This document shows, one piece after another, positions 46,401 to 54,286 of a stretch of DNA of 64,000 nucleotides; position 1 is the stretch's first letter; each line of letters starts with the position of its first letter. The notes beneath the pieces are model-generated. The model was not told the origin of the DNA. It worked only from the letters and a program-made list of their open reading frames with translations, and ran no database searches. Source of the DNA: Microbulbifer sp. Q7 (lineage in GTDB: Bacteria; Pseudomonadota; Gammaproteobacteria; Pseudomonadales; Cellvibrionaceae); assembly GCF_001639145.1 (NCBI RefSeq), contig NZ_LROY01000002.1:2483407-2547406 (forward strand). Direction: 5' to 3'. A program made the position numbers and the translations under genes.

Positions 46401-49216
46401 TTACCCTGGTGGAGCCCGAGGTATTAATCGAGAAAGAACTGGTCAGCAGCAACCCCTCGTACCTGGGCGGGAGTGCGAGCTACAAACTCACCATCAGCCT
46501 CGCGCCCGGTGCCACCGCCGATGCCTATGATCTGGAAGTCGTGGATCGCATCCCCCGTGAATTGCTGCTGGATACCTCCAGCGTACAAACCACGGTGGTC
46601 AGTGGTAGCGCAACGGTAAACACTCAGGTAGCCGGTGACCTGTTTACCGCCAATGTGAGCAAACTCGATCAGAATACGGTTATTGAAATTACCTACGACG
46701 TTGCCATTACCACCGACCCTGCCGATGTGGGTGTCACCGTCGTTAACGATGCCGAGGTCGAGTACACGTCACTACCGGGTAGTACCGATGCCATCGAGCG
46801 CCGGTACATCAATGCGGATGACGCTACTACCGACATCGTGGCCTATGACCTGGTTGCCACCAAAACCGACAACGACGTCAGCGCTTCGCCCGGTGACCTG
46901 CTGATCTATACCATCGACTATCGCAACGATGGCAGCGGCGATGCTCTGGACGTTGTGATCGAAGAAACCCTGCCGGAGTACGCCACCTTCGATGCGGCCA
47001 ATTCCAGCGCCGGGTGGACACTCTCTGCCACATCACCGACCACCATCTACCAGATCAATGTGGGCGACCTGGCGCCGGGTGCCAGCGGCACGCTGCAGTT
47101 CGCGGTGATCATCGACAACCCACTACCCGCGGGTGTGGAAGAGACGAATAACGGGGTTCAGATCTTTTCCAATGGTGGCCCGGGGATCGACCAGAATATT
47201 GAAAACAACGACGACACGGACGAAACCCCTCTGGTGGCGGCCCCGGATTACGTCATCGACAAAATCGAAAACTTCGCTGACCCGGCCTTCCCCGGAGAAA
47301 CCATCAGCTGGACCATCGAAGTGTCCAACCAGGGAAATCAGGATGGCACCGGTGTAGTGGTGACAGACACCCTGCCCACCGGCAATTATTTCTCCGCGGG
47401 CTTCACCGCCAGCAACGGAGGGGTCGTGGATCTCGCGGCGGGTACCGTGACCTGGGCTATCGGCGACCTCGCTGCCGGCGACAGTATCAGTCTCACACTG
47501 ACCACGACTGTGGATGATTCCGTGCCCGCGCGTATTCCACAACAGGTCAATTCGGTCAGCGTCACAGATGACGGTAACAACGGCCCCGACCCGACGCCAG
47601 ACAACAATACGGATCGCGAGACGTTCGATATCACCGAGGTCGATCTCTCGATCACCAAAGACGATGGTGGTATCACCACAACTCCTGCTGGTTCCATCAC
47701 CTACACGCTCAACTATGCCAACCTCGGGACGGCGCCGGCAGACAATGTGGAAATCACCGAGCAGTTACCCACTTACACCACCTTCGACGCGGCCAATTCG
47801 GACCCGCGCTGGGTACAAAACGGCAATACGCTCACCCTCGATCTCGGCACGCTGGCCGCCGGTGAAAGCGGAAATGTCACTTTCGTGGTCATCGTGGATG
47901 ACGCAATTCCCACAGGCATTGAGGAGGTCCTGAACAGTACGGAAATTGCCTATGACAACGGCCGCGGCCCGGATCAAAACCTGAATAACAACAATGACGA
48001 GGACACCACCCCCATCGACGCCGCACCGGATTACCAGATCGACAAGGTGGAAAACTTCAACGATCCGGCCAACCCCGGCGACACCATCGAGTGGAGTATC
48101 ACCGTCACCAATGCCGGCAACCAGGACGGCACCGGAGTGGTGGTCACCGACACCCTGCCGGATACCAGCCTGCTCAACAGTATTACGGCCGACAGTGGCG
48201 GGGTAATCGATCTGGTGGCGGGCACGGTGATCTGGGATGTGGGCGATCTCGCGGCGGGCGATTCGGTCACCTTCACACTGTCGGCCATCGTCAATGACAC
48301 GGTGCCTACCACCATTCCCACCCAGACCAATACCGTCGAGGTGACCGATGATGGCAGCAACGGGCCAGATCCCACGCCCAACAACAATACGGACCGTGAA
48401 ACCTTCGATATCACTTATGTGGATCTCACCATCGTCAAGGACGATGGCGGGATCACCGCCACGCCCGGTGATGTGGTGGTGTATACGCTGACCTATACCA
48501 ACAACGGTACCGCCGAAGCGGAGGACGTGGTCATCACGGAAACCCTGCCGGACTTTGCACGCTTTGACGCGGCCAACTCTGCCGCCGGCTGGGTGCAAAA
48601 TGGCAACACCTTTACCCTGAATGTGGGCAATGTGGCGGCGGGTGCCTCCGCCGATGTCGCGTTTGCGGTAATCATTGACTCTCCGCTACCGGCGGGCGTC
48701 ACGCAAACCGAAAACACCACCAGCATCACCGATGGCAACACCCGCGGCCCGGATCAAAATCCGAATGACAACACCGGCACCGACACCACCCCCATCGACG
48801 CCGCACCGGACTACCAGATCGACAAGGTGGAAAACTTCAACGATCCGGCCAACCCCGGCGACACCATCGAGTGGAGTATCACCGTCACCAATGCCGGCAA
48901 CCAGGACGGCACCGGAGTGGTGGTCACCGACACCCTGCCGGATACCAGCCTGCTCAACAGTATTACGGCCGACAGTGGCGGGGTAATCGATCTGGTGGCG
49001 GGCACGGTGATCTGGGATGTGGGCGATCTCGCGGCGGGCGATTCGGTCACCTTCACACTGTCGGCCATCGTCAATGACACGGTGCCTACCACCATTCCCA
49101 CCCAGACCAATACCGACGAGGTGACCGATGATGGCAGCAACGGGCCAGATCCCACGCGTAATAACTCGTATAGCATACATTATACGAAGTTATACGACGT
49201 ACTTTGCACGCTTTGA
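40409..49216 (+). CDS. Giant DUF4347/DUF11-repeat surface protein, N-terminal portion (frame broken by linker artefact)
   Basis: Reads as 2,935 residues, but the last 20 or so codons come from the foreign insert at 49157. Residues 29-37 'LEKRVLLDA' resemble the LEPR-XLL motif at the N terminus of very large exported repeat proteins; no classical signal peptide is seen. About 88-280 is DUF4347 with a caspase/CHAT-like His-Cys pair (His165 in 'HLVSHG', Cys213 in 'LLYGCN'). From about 440 on there are many DUF11 repeats ('YTITYTNNGTA..A..V.ITDTLP' pattern). Expected to be an adhesin or surface fibre. GAGG precedes the ATG. The 68-nt gap from the M50 gene suggests it is the substrate of that export unit. 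Probably continuous with 49201-50816. Confidence 0.85.
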   Translation: MEINAFSRSSLAAAIQSRGRKLSSVCHTLEKRVLLDASVAVDAGQTFNDVSGPDTGSGDDAQVAASHQQDKSEQQHTESEAGNSPGTVQHELVVIDLQLDDAQALVDDLMGQADSVTAQEDSFLITIGERSITLLTLGADDGLHTVTEFIQQSERAFNAVHLVSHGDAGGVSVGGEQISLTSLQDFTDGNHSAQLQSWQNHLAQDADILLYGCNTGYSLTGESFVEQVSLLTGADVAASDDPTGALLRGGDWELEQQQGEVETDIVFSKLLQGEWQGLLAATPSLTLDVPAEDFINEGTSFQITFDNLGTDTGFGPFGDLVVGPGLVIQDATGLGGSLTFETFTSDGLNWIDSKGEVVQFHPFDRAETGGIPLPPVAPAGSTWYAAELPFGSFTPDQPAYTATVTAFLDESAGAQVGVPIAISARGGFYLGEQDALNNPDVDPPVVGNPVADTITPTVLIADKTVADNDGDNNSVGDDNETVTGPSEEIKWTINVDLADNTPVENIVITDRIPDNFYYLGNVTVGGAAGPFTLGTDYEITSEPAMGTALGAQLVITFLNPVAGTTNADDIQITYTGYVPDVDANGDPIVINDGGTEAVINDVDVTGQYQGTTVTSDAQSKIITATSLAVQKKVENIADTGAPGFTPGDRLQYTLSTQISDYAQVSNLQLSDVLGDGLKFDPDSVTIEFFIDGATQGPQSMTAANINFTENPAPGNGTTNIQFDVSQEFQDIGLSQNGVFLGDLLSDLVIQGTTSINITFEAVILENYTGAPLAGTANETVDSLDKLNNQVTVSARLDNSTNQVTVDNNSNENVTVAGVDQDKTVFAINGDTNTSALDQIKIGDQVTFSITVDLSTLDVESLSITDYLPQPIFVASTPTFIDTQSGTNLPGLNEWGYGASTDFGTFPSGYLNSANVTSDSAGNSIQWDYPLLAQNASPGGTIQLLFTVEVQDQAFADGLFITNVSSVGVGTTTGVVDLPPEGAELEVLSPEIEVTKGIVSGLNPNAEYTLTDLGPVTFAPAGTPAGAVAPWSGVINSSGISSLPIDADLANVDAGDLVRFVITLENSGATDAYDVRISDNLPDGFAIPTGTGGTNLQVFTGAGDQVNFTGDLFSSGITLTDPADSAGTGGAIGQGRDPDNGSTVQSGDNIVVIIFDLVLEDSVRPNQVIENTAQLETFAGVNNGTDFTAGAKNKKWQDDALVQTLPNTVEKTRVSTSIVNANNSNSQAVIGEEITYRLTLTLAEGSSPLAEIVDRLDPGLEFVRIDSVNVSSTDVTSTVNLDPAGLAPSISGRELTFDLGDLTNSNLDNAVAETITVEYTVKVSNVQGNQSGTQRNNSARFFWDATDDNTDNPTEQSRNSAQNTRIIEPDLRIDKTLTGTPSVIDANDMITYQIVISHSNASDTDAFDLSFTDQLPAELNSYMLVSAVHSSLGDISGDFSLDATSGLLELTNNDLDLLKGDTITLEVSAIVDANIIAATQISNTATAQWTSLNGSITGERTGVDGPGGLNNYVTDDTFRFTTRGVIAQDKSVIASSIEDAYNGIDEAVIGESLIYAVTFLIPEGSVPLAQVSDNLPAGMEFISLDDVIAGGNLTSSLGDLNQPGTVNAVVTGDPQVVTFALGDINNIADNVVDENDQLTLVYTVRVTNVASNQAGTVLTNEAIFAYDVNNNGNNTDPVDQAAMESVDVTVLEPDIQVTKTSARNNVDNGDLVEYTITIENMGGQSGTQAYDVTFRDPLPPELTNVSFVAIISFQGLTADVSNFFDIVGGELVTTLQPGRDLPPGATITIEVAGTLENTLAGQQISNTATAEWTSLPDPDPNERTGTDGPTGLNNYVASATDLFSVAAPTLEKNLLNTDLNDSLNDNDEATIGEIVTFSVTATLPEAELTGVLVDQYGPGFEFISLESVTFSDPSSIILVGSITLTDDPTANEVTLDFGTLINLDTDNTTTESVTLTYRVRVLDIAANTAGSILTNNAVLRYDTTGDGNNNAEINDDAEVTLVEPEVLIEKELVSSNPSYLGGSASYKLTISLAPGATADAYDLEVVDRIPRELLLDTSSVQTTVVSGSATVNTQVAGDLFTANVSKLDQNTVIEITYDVAITTDPADVGVTVVNDAEVEYTSLPGSTDAIERRYINADDATTDIVAYDLVATKTDNDVSASPGDLLIYTIDYRNDGSGDALDVVIEETLPEYATFDAANSSAGWTLSATSPTTIYQINVGDLAPGASGTLQFAVIIDNPLPAGVEETNNGVQIFSNGGPGIDQNIENNDDTDETPLVAAPDYVIDKIENFADPAFPGETISWTIEVSNQGNQDGTGVVVTDTLPTGNYFSAGFTASNGGVVDLAAGTVTWAIGDLAAGDSISLTLTTTVDDSVPARIPQQVNSVSVTDDGNNGPDPTPDNNTDRETFDITEVDLSITKDDGGITTTPAGSITYTLNYANLGTAPADNVEITEQLPTYTTFDAANSDPRWVQNGNTLTLDLGTLAAGESGNVTFVVIVDDAIPTGIEEVLNSTEIAYDNGRGPDQNLNNNNDEDTTPIDAAPDYQIDKVENFNDPANPGDTIEWSITVTNAGNQDGTGVVVTDTLPDTSLLNSITADSGGVIDLVAGTVIWDVGDLAAGDSVTFTLSAIVNDTVPTTIPTQTNTVEVTDDGSNGPDPTPNNNTDRETFDITYVDLTIVKDDGGITATPGDVVVYTLTYTNNGTAEAEDVVITETLPDFARFDAANSAAGWVQNGNTFTLNVGNVAAGASADVAFAVIIDSPLPAGVTQTENTTSITDGNTRGPDQNPNDNTGTDTTPIDAAPDYQIDKVENFNDPANPGDTIEWSITVTNAGNQDGTGVVVTDTLPDTSLLNSITADSGGVIDLVAGTVIWDVGDLAAGDSVTFTLSAIVNDTVPTTIPTQTNTDEVTDDGSNGPDPTRNNSYSIHYTKLYDVLCTL
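48001..49156 (+). repeat. Near-identical 780-bp direct repeat in DUF11 region
   Basis: 48001-48376 and 48781-49156 differ at only three visible positions. The following 48552-48780 corresponds to 49201-49430 with about half a dozen changes, so a second 780-bp unit (two DUF11-size segments, 260 codons) follows the first. The match breaks exactly at the linker insert, where about 175 bp expected from the first unit are missing. Confidence 0.85.
49157..49200. other. loxP-containing 454 mate-pair linker left in the assembly
   Basis: 49161-49172 ATAACTCGTATA, spacer GCATACAT (49173-49180) and arm TATACGAAGTTAT (49181-49193) form a loxP site with one T missing from the left arm's TT. The outer CGTA (49157-49160) and ACGA (49194-49197) are the flanks of the Roche 454 Titanium paired-end circularisation linker. 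It replaces about 175 bp of repeat sequence and shifts the frame, creating a false stop at 49216. Three further bases (CGT) follow before repeat sequence resumes at 49201. Confidence 0.93.
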
Positions 49217-50816
49217 CGCGGCCAACTCTGCCGCCGGCTGGGTGCAAAATGGCAACACCTTTACCCTGAATGTGGGCAATGTGGCGGCGGGTGCCTCCGC
49301 CGATGTCGCGTTTGCGGTAATCATTGACTCTCCGCTACCGGCAGGCGTCACGCAAACCGAAAACACCACCAGCATTACCGATGGCAACACCCGCGGCCCG
49401 GATCAGAATCCGAGTGACAACAACGGCACCGACACCACCCCCATCGACGCCGCACCGGACTACCAGATCGACAAGGTGGAAAACTTCACCGATCCGGCCA
49501 ACCCCGGCGACACCATCGAGTGGAGCATCAGCGTCACCAATGCCGGCAACCAGGACGGCACCGGAGTGGTGGTGACCGACACCCTGCCGAATCAGGCACT
49601 GTTCGGTACCTTTGTTGCCGGACAGGGCGGCGTCGTCGACACCGCAGCCGGGACGGTAACCTGGAATGTCGGCCCACTCGCGGTGGGAGACTCGGTCACC
49701 TTTACCCTCTCCACGACGGTGAGCACAGATCTCACAGCAGGGTTCGGCCCCCAGGAAAACCGGGTGATCGTCACCGACGACCGCACCAATGGACCCGATC
49801 TGACCCCGCTCAATAATCGCGACACCGAAACCCTTACCATTGAATTTGTCGATCTGAGAATCGATAAGGATGATGGCGGCGCAGTTCCCGGGCCGACCGA
49901 TACATTGATTTACACACTGACCTACGCCAATGACGGTAACGCAACCGCCGAAGGCGTGGTGATAACCGAAACCCTGCCGCCCAACACCACGTTCGACCCA
50001 GCCAATTCTACTACCGGGTGGGTACAAAATGGCGACACGCTCAGCTACGCCGTGGGCTCCCTGACGGCCGGCGAACAGGGGAGTATCACGTTTGCTGTAA
50101 CCATCGATTACCCGATTTCGCCCACCGTGCTGTCCACAGAAAATACGGTACTGATCACCGACAACGGCAACAAAGGGCCCGACCCCACGCCGGAAAACAA
50201 TCGCGATACAGAGAAAACCGTGATCGATAATCCCGGTCCAAACGTGGATAACATCACCCTCTCACAACTGCGGCCGGACTATATTTATCCCCCTCGCGAG
50301 TGGACATGGCAGGAACCGGAGCTGCACGGACGGCTGATCTCCAGTGAAACGGAAACAATAACCGCAAACCTGCAGGGGGGGCGCAACGGCGGCAACTTCG
50401 ATCCAGCATTTGGGCCAGTAGACGGCCGCTTCTACCCCAATGACTGGTCGCGGATATTCCGACACGACCTCTCGATAGAGATCAGCCCGGCAACAGGGAC
50501 AGATAAATCCAGCCCGCTGGCCCTGGACAGATCCGTAGGACACTATCGTGCTGACTCGCTGTTCGGTGAATTCGAGAACCCCGCCGCCAGCCCTGCATTG
50601 CCAGGGGCAGAAGTGGAACAAAGCCCCGTGGCACCCCCACAGCTCCACCCGACACCGACGGAGCCGCTGAACCTGGGCCCAGAGCGCAGCCAGCTACAAC
50701 TGCAGCTGGACGAAATCGCCCGTGAACTCAGCGAAGCACAGGTATCGCCCCTACTTGCAGCACTGGCGGCAATAAGCGCGGAGGAAGCGCATCAGGCATC
50801 GGATATCCGTCCTTAA
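49201..50816 (+). CDS. Giant DUF11-repeat protein, C-terminal portion
   Basis: Continues the 40409 gene in the +1-shifted frame after the linker; it has no start codon of its own in authentic sequence (an ATG at 49128 lies in the wrong frame of the repeat). The first residues 'FARFDAANSAAGWVQNG' repeat those encoded at 48556. Two to three more DUF11 repeats run to about 50230. A non-repetitive tail of about 190 residues follows, with 'YIYPPREWTWQEPELHGRL', a Pro-rich stretch and a helical end. No LPxTG, GlyGly-CTERM or beta-barrel anchor is visible. If the missing 175 bp match the first repeat, the full gene would be 3,512 codons plus stop. Confidence 0.75.
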
Positions 50817-51062
50817 ACCGCGCAAAGCGCAACACCCAGCAGAAAATGTCAAACTGCTGGACTGATCGGTCAACCTCCTCTATCCCAGATGCAGTATGCT
50901 GGGCAGAGGGGGTTCGCGCTGACGGATATCGAATTACGTCCGCAAACATCCAGAGTGAGCAGATCCCTTGCCGTACAATCACCTTGTCGTCGCGAGAGAT
51001 TTTTGAGCCGGTACCACCGACGCGACCGTCACAATCGTTGAAACCAATACCGAGCCACGCCC

Positions 51063-52508
51063 ATGAACCAGATTGCCGAAGCCGTCGCCCATCACACCAC
51101 CGAAAACCTGACAGACCTGTTAGATCAGCAACGCCAGGCATATCTGGCCGGCCCCGTGCCCGACCACGGTCAGCGGGTTAACGACCTGCGGGCACTGGCG
51201 CGCATGATTCGCGAGCACCAGGATGAGCTGGTCGAGGCCGTCAGCGCGGACTACGGCAACCGCTCCCACCATGAAACCCTGTTCGCGGAAATATTTCCGG
51301 CGCTTGATGGCATCAAAGATACGATCAAGCGCCTGAAAAAATGGATGAAACCACAGCGACGACACGTGGAATTCTCGGCTTTCCCGTCCTCCGCGGCCAA
51401 GGTCATTCCTCAACCACTGGGCGTGGTTGGCGTTATTGTGCCGTGGAACTTTCCGATCAACCTTTCCATCGGGCCGCTGATCAATATTTTCGCCGCCGGC
51501 AACCGGGCCATGGTGAAAATGTCGGAAAATTCACGCAACCTCACGGCGCTCTTGAAGCGCATCAGCGTGGATTATTTCCCCGAAGACAAGCTGGTTTTCC
51601 TCGAAGAAACCGGCAACGTGGGTGTCGAGTTTTCCAAGCTCAAGTTTGATCACCTGATTTTTACCGGATCGGGAACCACCGGCCGCAAAGTCATGGCTGC
51701 GGCCGCGGCCAACCTCACCCCGGTCACCCTGGAACTGGGTGGCAAATCCCCGGCCATTGTCGGCCCCGATTACGACACCGATACCGCCGTCGAGCGCATC
51801 CTGTTCTGGAAGTTGTTCAATGCCGGCCAGATCTGCACCACGGTAGACTATCTGCTGTTACCCGAAGAAAAACTCGCTGAGTTTATCGAGAAAGCCAAGC
51901 AGGTATTCAAGAAACGCTACCCGGATATCCACCATCCGGACTATACGTCGGTGATCGACGAGCGCTCTTTCCAGCGTATCTGGCAGACCCTGGACGACGC
52001 CACGCAAAAAGGGGCCACCGCCATCGACCTTACCGACGGCCAGGGCGACCGCGGCGACACGCTGAAAAAATTCCCCGCACACCTGCTGATCAACGTGACC
52101 GAAGACATGACCGTCATGCAGCGAGAAATTTTTGGCCCACTGCTGCCGATCAAGACCTACAAGAACCGCGAGGAAGTTGCGGCCTATATCAACCGCGGTG
52201 ACCGCCCACTGGCCATCTACCCATTCACCAGAGATGCCGACCTGCGGGACTATTACATCGACCACGTCATGTCCGGGGGCGTCAGCGTCAACAACGCCGT
52301 ACTCCATGTGGGCCAGCACGACATTCCGTTCGGTGGCGTGGGCGAGAGCGGCATGGGTCACTACCACGGCTACGAGGGGTTCCTCACCTTCTCCAAACTG
52401 CGCCCGGTGTTCTACCAGGGCCCGCTGGATCCACTGAAACTGCTGATGCCGCCTTACGGCAAGCTTGCGAGCAGTATGATGAAGTTGATGCTGCGCCTGA
52501 CCAAATAG
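51063..52508 (+). CDS. Coniferyl-aldehyde-type aldehyde dehydrogenase
   Basis: 481 residues of the ALDH superfamily. The catalytic base Glu224 lies in 'VTLELGGKSP' and the nucleophile Cys258 in 'FNAGQICTTVDY'; the NAD-binding 'FTGSGTTGRKV' is at 200-210. The 'PWNFPINLSIGPLI' and 'QICTTVDY' style, with length near 480 and a C-terminal membrane-leaning helix, matches coniferyl aldehyde dehydrogenase (CalB)-like enzymes that oxidise aromatic or long-chain aldehydes to acids. Substrate is not certain. It is separated by 246 bp from the giant gene, with no shared operon signal. Confidence 0.85.
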   Translation: MNQIAEAVAHHTTENLTDLLDQQRQAYLAGPVPDHGQRVNDLRALARMIREHQDELVEAVSADYGNRSHHETLFAEIFPALDGIKDTIKRLKKWMKPQRRHVEFSAFPSSAAKVIPQPLGVVGVIVPWNFPINLSIGPLINIFAAGNRAMVKMSENSRNLTALLKRISVDYFPEDKLVFLEETGNVGVEFSKLKFDHLIFTGSGTTGRKVMAAAAANLTPVTLELGGKSPAIVGPDYDTDTAVERILFWKLFNAGQICTTVDYLLLPEEKLAEFIEKAKQVFKKRYPDIHHPDYTSVIDERSFQRIWQTLDDATQKGATAIDLTDGQGDRGDTLKKFPAHLLINVTEDMTVMQREIFGPLLPIKTYKNREEVAAYINRGDRPLAIYPFTRDADLRDYYIDHVMSGGVSVNNAVLHVGQHDIPFGGVGESGMGHYHGYEGFLTFSKLRPVFYQGPLDPLKLLMPPYGKLASSMMKLMLRLTK

Positions 52509-52683
52509 GTAAACGTCGACGGCACTAACCTGTGACCCAGAGCTCCGGCATCGCCGGTGCGCTGCATAGGGTATGCGCAAACGGCAGTCTGTTCGAATTT
52601 ACACTCCAGTTGCATCCAAAGTCGCCGGCCAACGCATCCTATCGGCAACACATCAACATGCGTATCAACAACTGGAGAACACA

Positions 52684-53064
52684 ATGAACGAATCCACCCT
52701 TGCACTGCTGGTGCCTTTTGGTTTTTTCCTGCTCGTCGGCCTATCCCTGTGGATGCTGCTCAGCTACTTCGCGAAGAAAAATGGCGAGATACAGCAAACC
52801 CTGCGCCTGGCACTGGAAAAAGGCGCCGATGTACCTGCGGAACTGATGGAAAGCCTGAGCGCCAACAATTCGCACCCGCAAAAAGACCTGCGCCGCGGCA
52901 TCGTCTGGACCGCGGTAGCCGTTGGCCTCGGACTGGTCGGCCTGTTTACCCCCGATCCGAGCAACCATGCGCTCATGGGAACACTCGCGGCCGCCGCAAT
53001 CCCGTTCGCGATCGGCATCGCGTATTTTGCCATGCATTACCTCGCCAAACCGCAAGCACACTAA
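52684..53064 (+). CDS. DUF6249-like small inner-membrane protein
   Basis: 126 residues with three hydrophobic helices: 'LALLVPFGFFLLVGLSLWMLL' (6-26), 'GIVWTAVAVGLGLVGLF' (about 78-95) and 'GTLAAAAIPFAIGIAYFAMHYL' (about 104-121). A charged loop with 'EIQQTLRLALEKGADVP' lies between the first two. This pattern fits DUF6249 membrane proteins, of unknown function and often near sigma-factor genes, though none is seen here. ATG 52684 has TGGAGA 6 nt upstream; the open frame extends upstream to 52573 without a good start signal. Confidence 0.6.
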   Translation: MNESTLALLVPFGFFLLVGLSLWMLLSYFAKKNGEIQQTLRLALEKGADVPAELMESLSANNSHPQKDLRRGIVWTAVAVGLGLVGLFTPDPSNHALMGTLAAAAIPFAIGIAYFAMHYLAKPQAH

Positions 53065-53071
53065 CCAGATG

Positions 53072-53104
53072 GGCGGCCACCAACCAAGGTATCGGGTGGC
53101 CGCC
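53072..53104 (+). terminator. Hairpin after DUF6249-like gene
   Basis: A 10-bp perfect stem GGCGGCCACC (53072-53081) / GGTGGCCGCC (53095-53104) with a 13-nt loop, starting 7 nt after the stop codon. No T-run follows, so it may act as a transcript-end stabiliser rather than an intrinsic terminator. Confidence 0.4.
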
Positions 53105-53312
53105 GATCGCCGCAACCGCATCCGCAGCCACACAGACCTGTAAAAACTGCTTATCCACTCCGTGCTGAGAAATCCTGCCCGCAGGGAATGGTCTATTCCG
53201 ACAAGCCACAACCTAACTGGTACGTTCATACTCCGAATATCACTTCAAGACCGTCTGCATCATCAGTAGAATTTACGTTTTCCCTTTACGCGCTTTTCAA
53301 AAGGACCTGAAA

Positions 53313-54284
53313 GTGACTACGCTTCTCCTGTGCAATCGGCCGCTCAGTGCGCCAGCTATCCAGCTGGCCTGCAACGCCAATTTTCAACAGTATTCCGAAT
53401 TTCATAGACCCACCCCACACTTTGCCAAAGCCAATACCCCCTACCTGCTGAACGGCCATGACGATGCCCAGGGCAAGCGTATTCAGTCGCTGCTGGCACC
53501 GAAACACATATCAAAACCGGTAACCGAGCTGGCGCTTACCTTTGGTGAAGACAACACCTTGGCCATCGCCGCGATGATGGAGCAACTCAAGGATTACAAT
53601 ATTGCCCTGACCGGTGCCTCAACCAGCGTTTACGGTGAACGTATCAGTGGTTTTGCCAAGTCGGTAAAAGAGTACCAGGTAGCGCTACTCACTTACCGCG
53701 AGGCGAAACGGAGCAAAGCCGGTAACCAGGCACAACTGAAGCAAAGGGCACACCATGCCTTCAACCGTATGCAGGCGCAGTTCCGCGCCGAGCTGCATAT
53801 GGTAACCAGTCATATTCGCTCCCGCCGCGGCACCCCGCTGACCAGCGCTGAACGCGGCACCAATATCGCCCGTAGCAGCCGTAATGTGGCGAAACTACAG
53901 TTCAGTAGTGAGATTGAGGCGCACAGGCTGGTAAGGTTGAGCCAGCACACCAAGCTACTCGGCAATGGGTTGGCAGTAATTGATTTTGGGTCTCGTGTGG
54001 GCAAGGTACATAATAGTTATCAAGCCGGCGGGAACTGGGAGCGTGACCTCTTTATCGAATCCAGCAGTTTTACCGCGAGCGCGATAACGGGAATCGTAAC
54101 AGCAAAAGCTGGCGCCGCAGCACTCGGGATTCTAATGGTAGCGACCCCGATTGGCTGGGTAGGCTTGGTTGTCGGCGGCCTAGCGGTTGTTACAGTATCA
54201 GCAGCCTCCTCAATCGCAATGAATAATATCGCTCATGAAAGTAGCGGCAGCTGGTACGATTTTATAATGGATGCGTTGGATTAA
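53313..54284 (+). CDS. Candidate pore-forming toxin (polymorphic effector type)
   Basis: 323 residues with no signal peptide. The N-terminal 170 residues are helical and charged without a recognised domain. The C-terminal part has 'GNGLAVIDFGSRVGKVHNSYQAGGNWERDLFIESSSF' followed by a Gly/Ala-rich hydrophobic hairpin at about 262-305 ('GAAALGILMVATPIGWVGLVVGGLAVV') and ends 'GSWYDFIMDALD'. This layout resembles C-terminal pore-forming domains of T6SS/PAAR-associated effectors, as I remember them. GTG 53313 is set by AGGA 7 nt upstream. Composition becomes AT-richer toward the 3' end. The next gene starts 2 nt later and encodes a small membrane protein, as expected for an immunity partner. Confidence 0.5.
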   Translation: MTTLLLCNRPLSAPAIQLACNANFQQYSEFHRPTPHFAKANTPYLLNGHDDAQGKRIQSLLAPKHISKPVTELALTFGEDNTLAIAAMMEQLKDYNIALTGASTSVYGERISGFAKSVKEYQVALLTYREAKRSKAGNQAQLKQRAHHAFNRMQAQFRAELHMVTSHIRSRRGTPLTSAERGTNIARSSRNVAKLQFSSEIEAHRLVRLSQHTKLLGNGLAVIDFGSRVGKVHNSYQAGGNWERDLFIESSSFTASAITGIVTAKAGAAALGILMVATPIGWVGLVVGGLAVVTVSAASSIAMNNIAHESSGSWYDFIMDALD

Positions 54285-54286
54285 TC

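Noticed and set aside
49157..49200. Natural loxP site, P1-like prophage junction or engineered Cre target
   Set aside because: The outer flanks are those of the 454 linker, the site lies in the middle of a repeat with flanking sequence lost, one T is missing in a TT run, and there are no phage or marker genes.
47200..49600. CRISPR-like or satellite repeat array
   Set aside because: The repeats are long, in-frame DUF11 coding units rather than short repeats with unique spacers.
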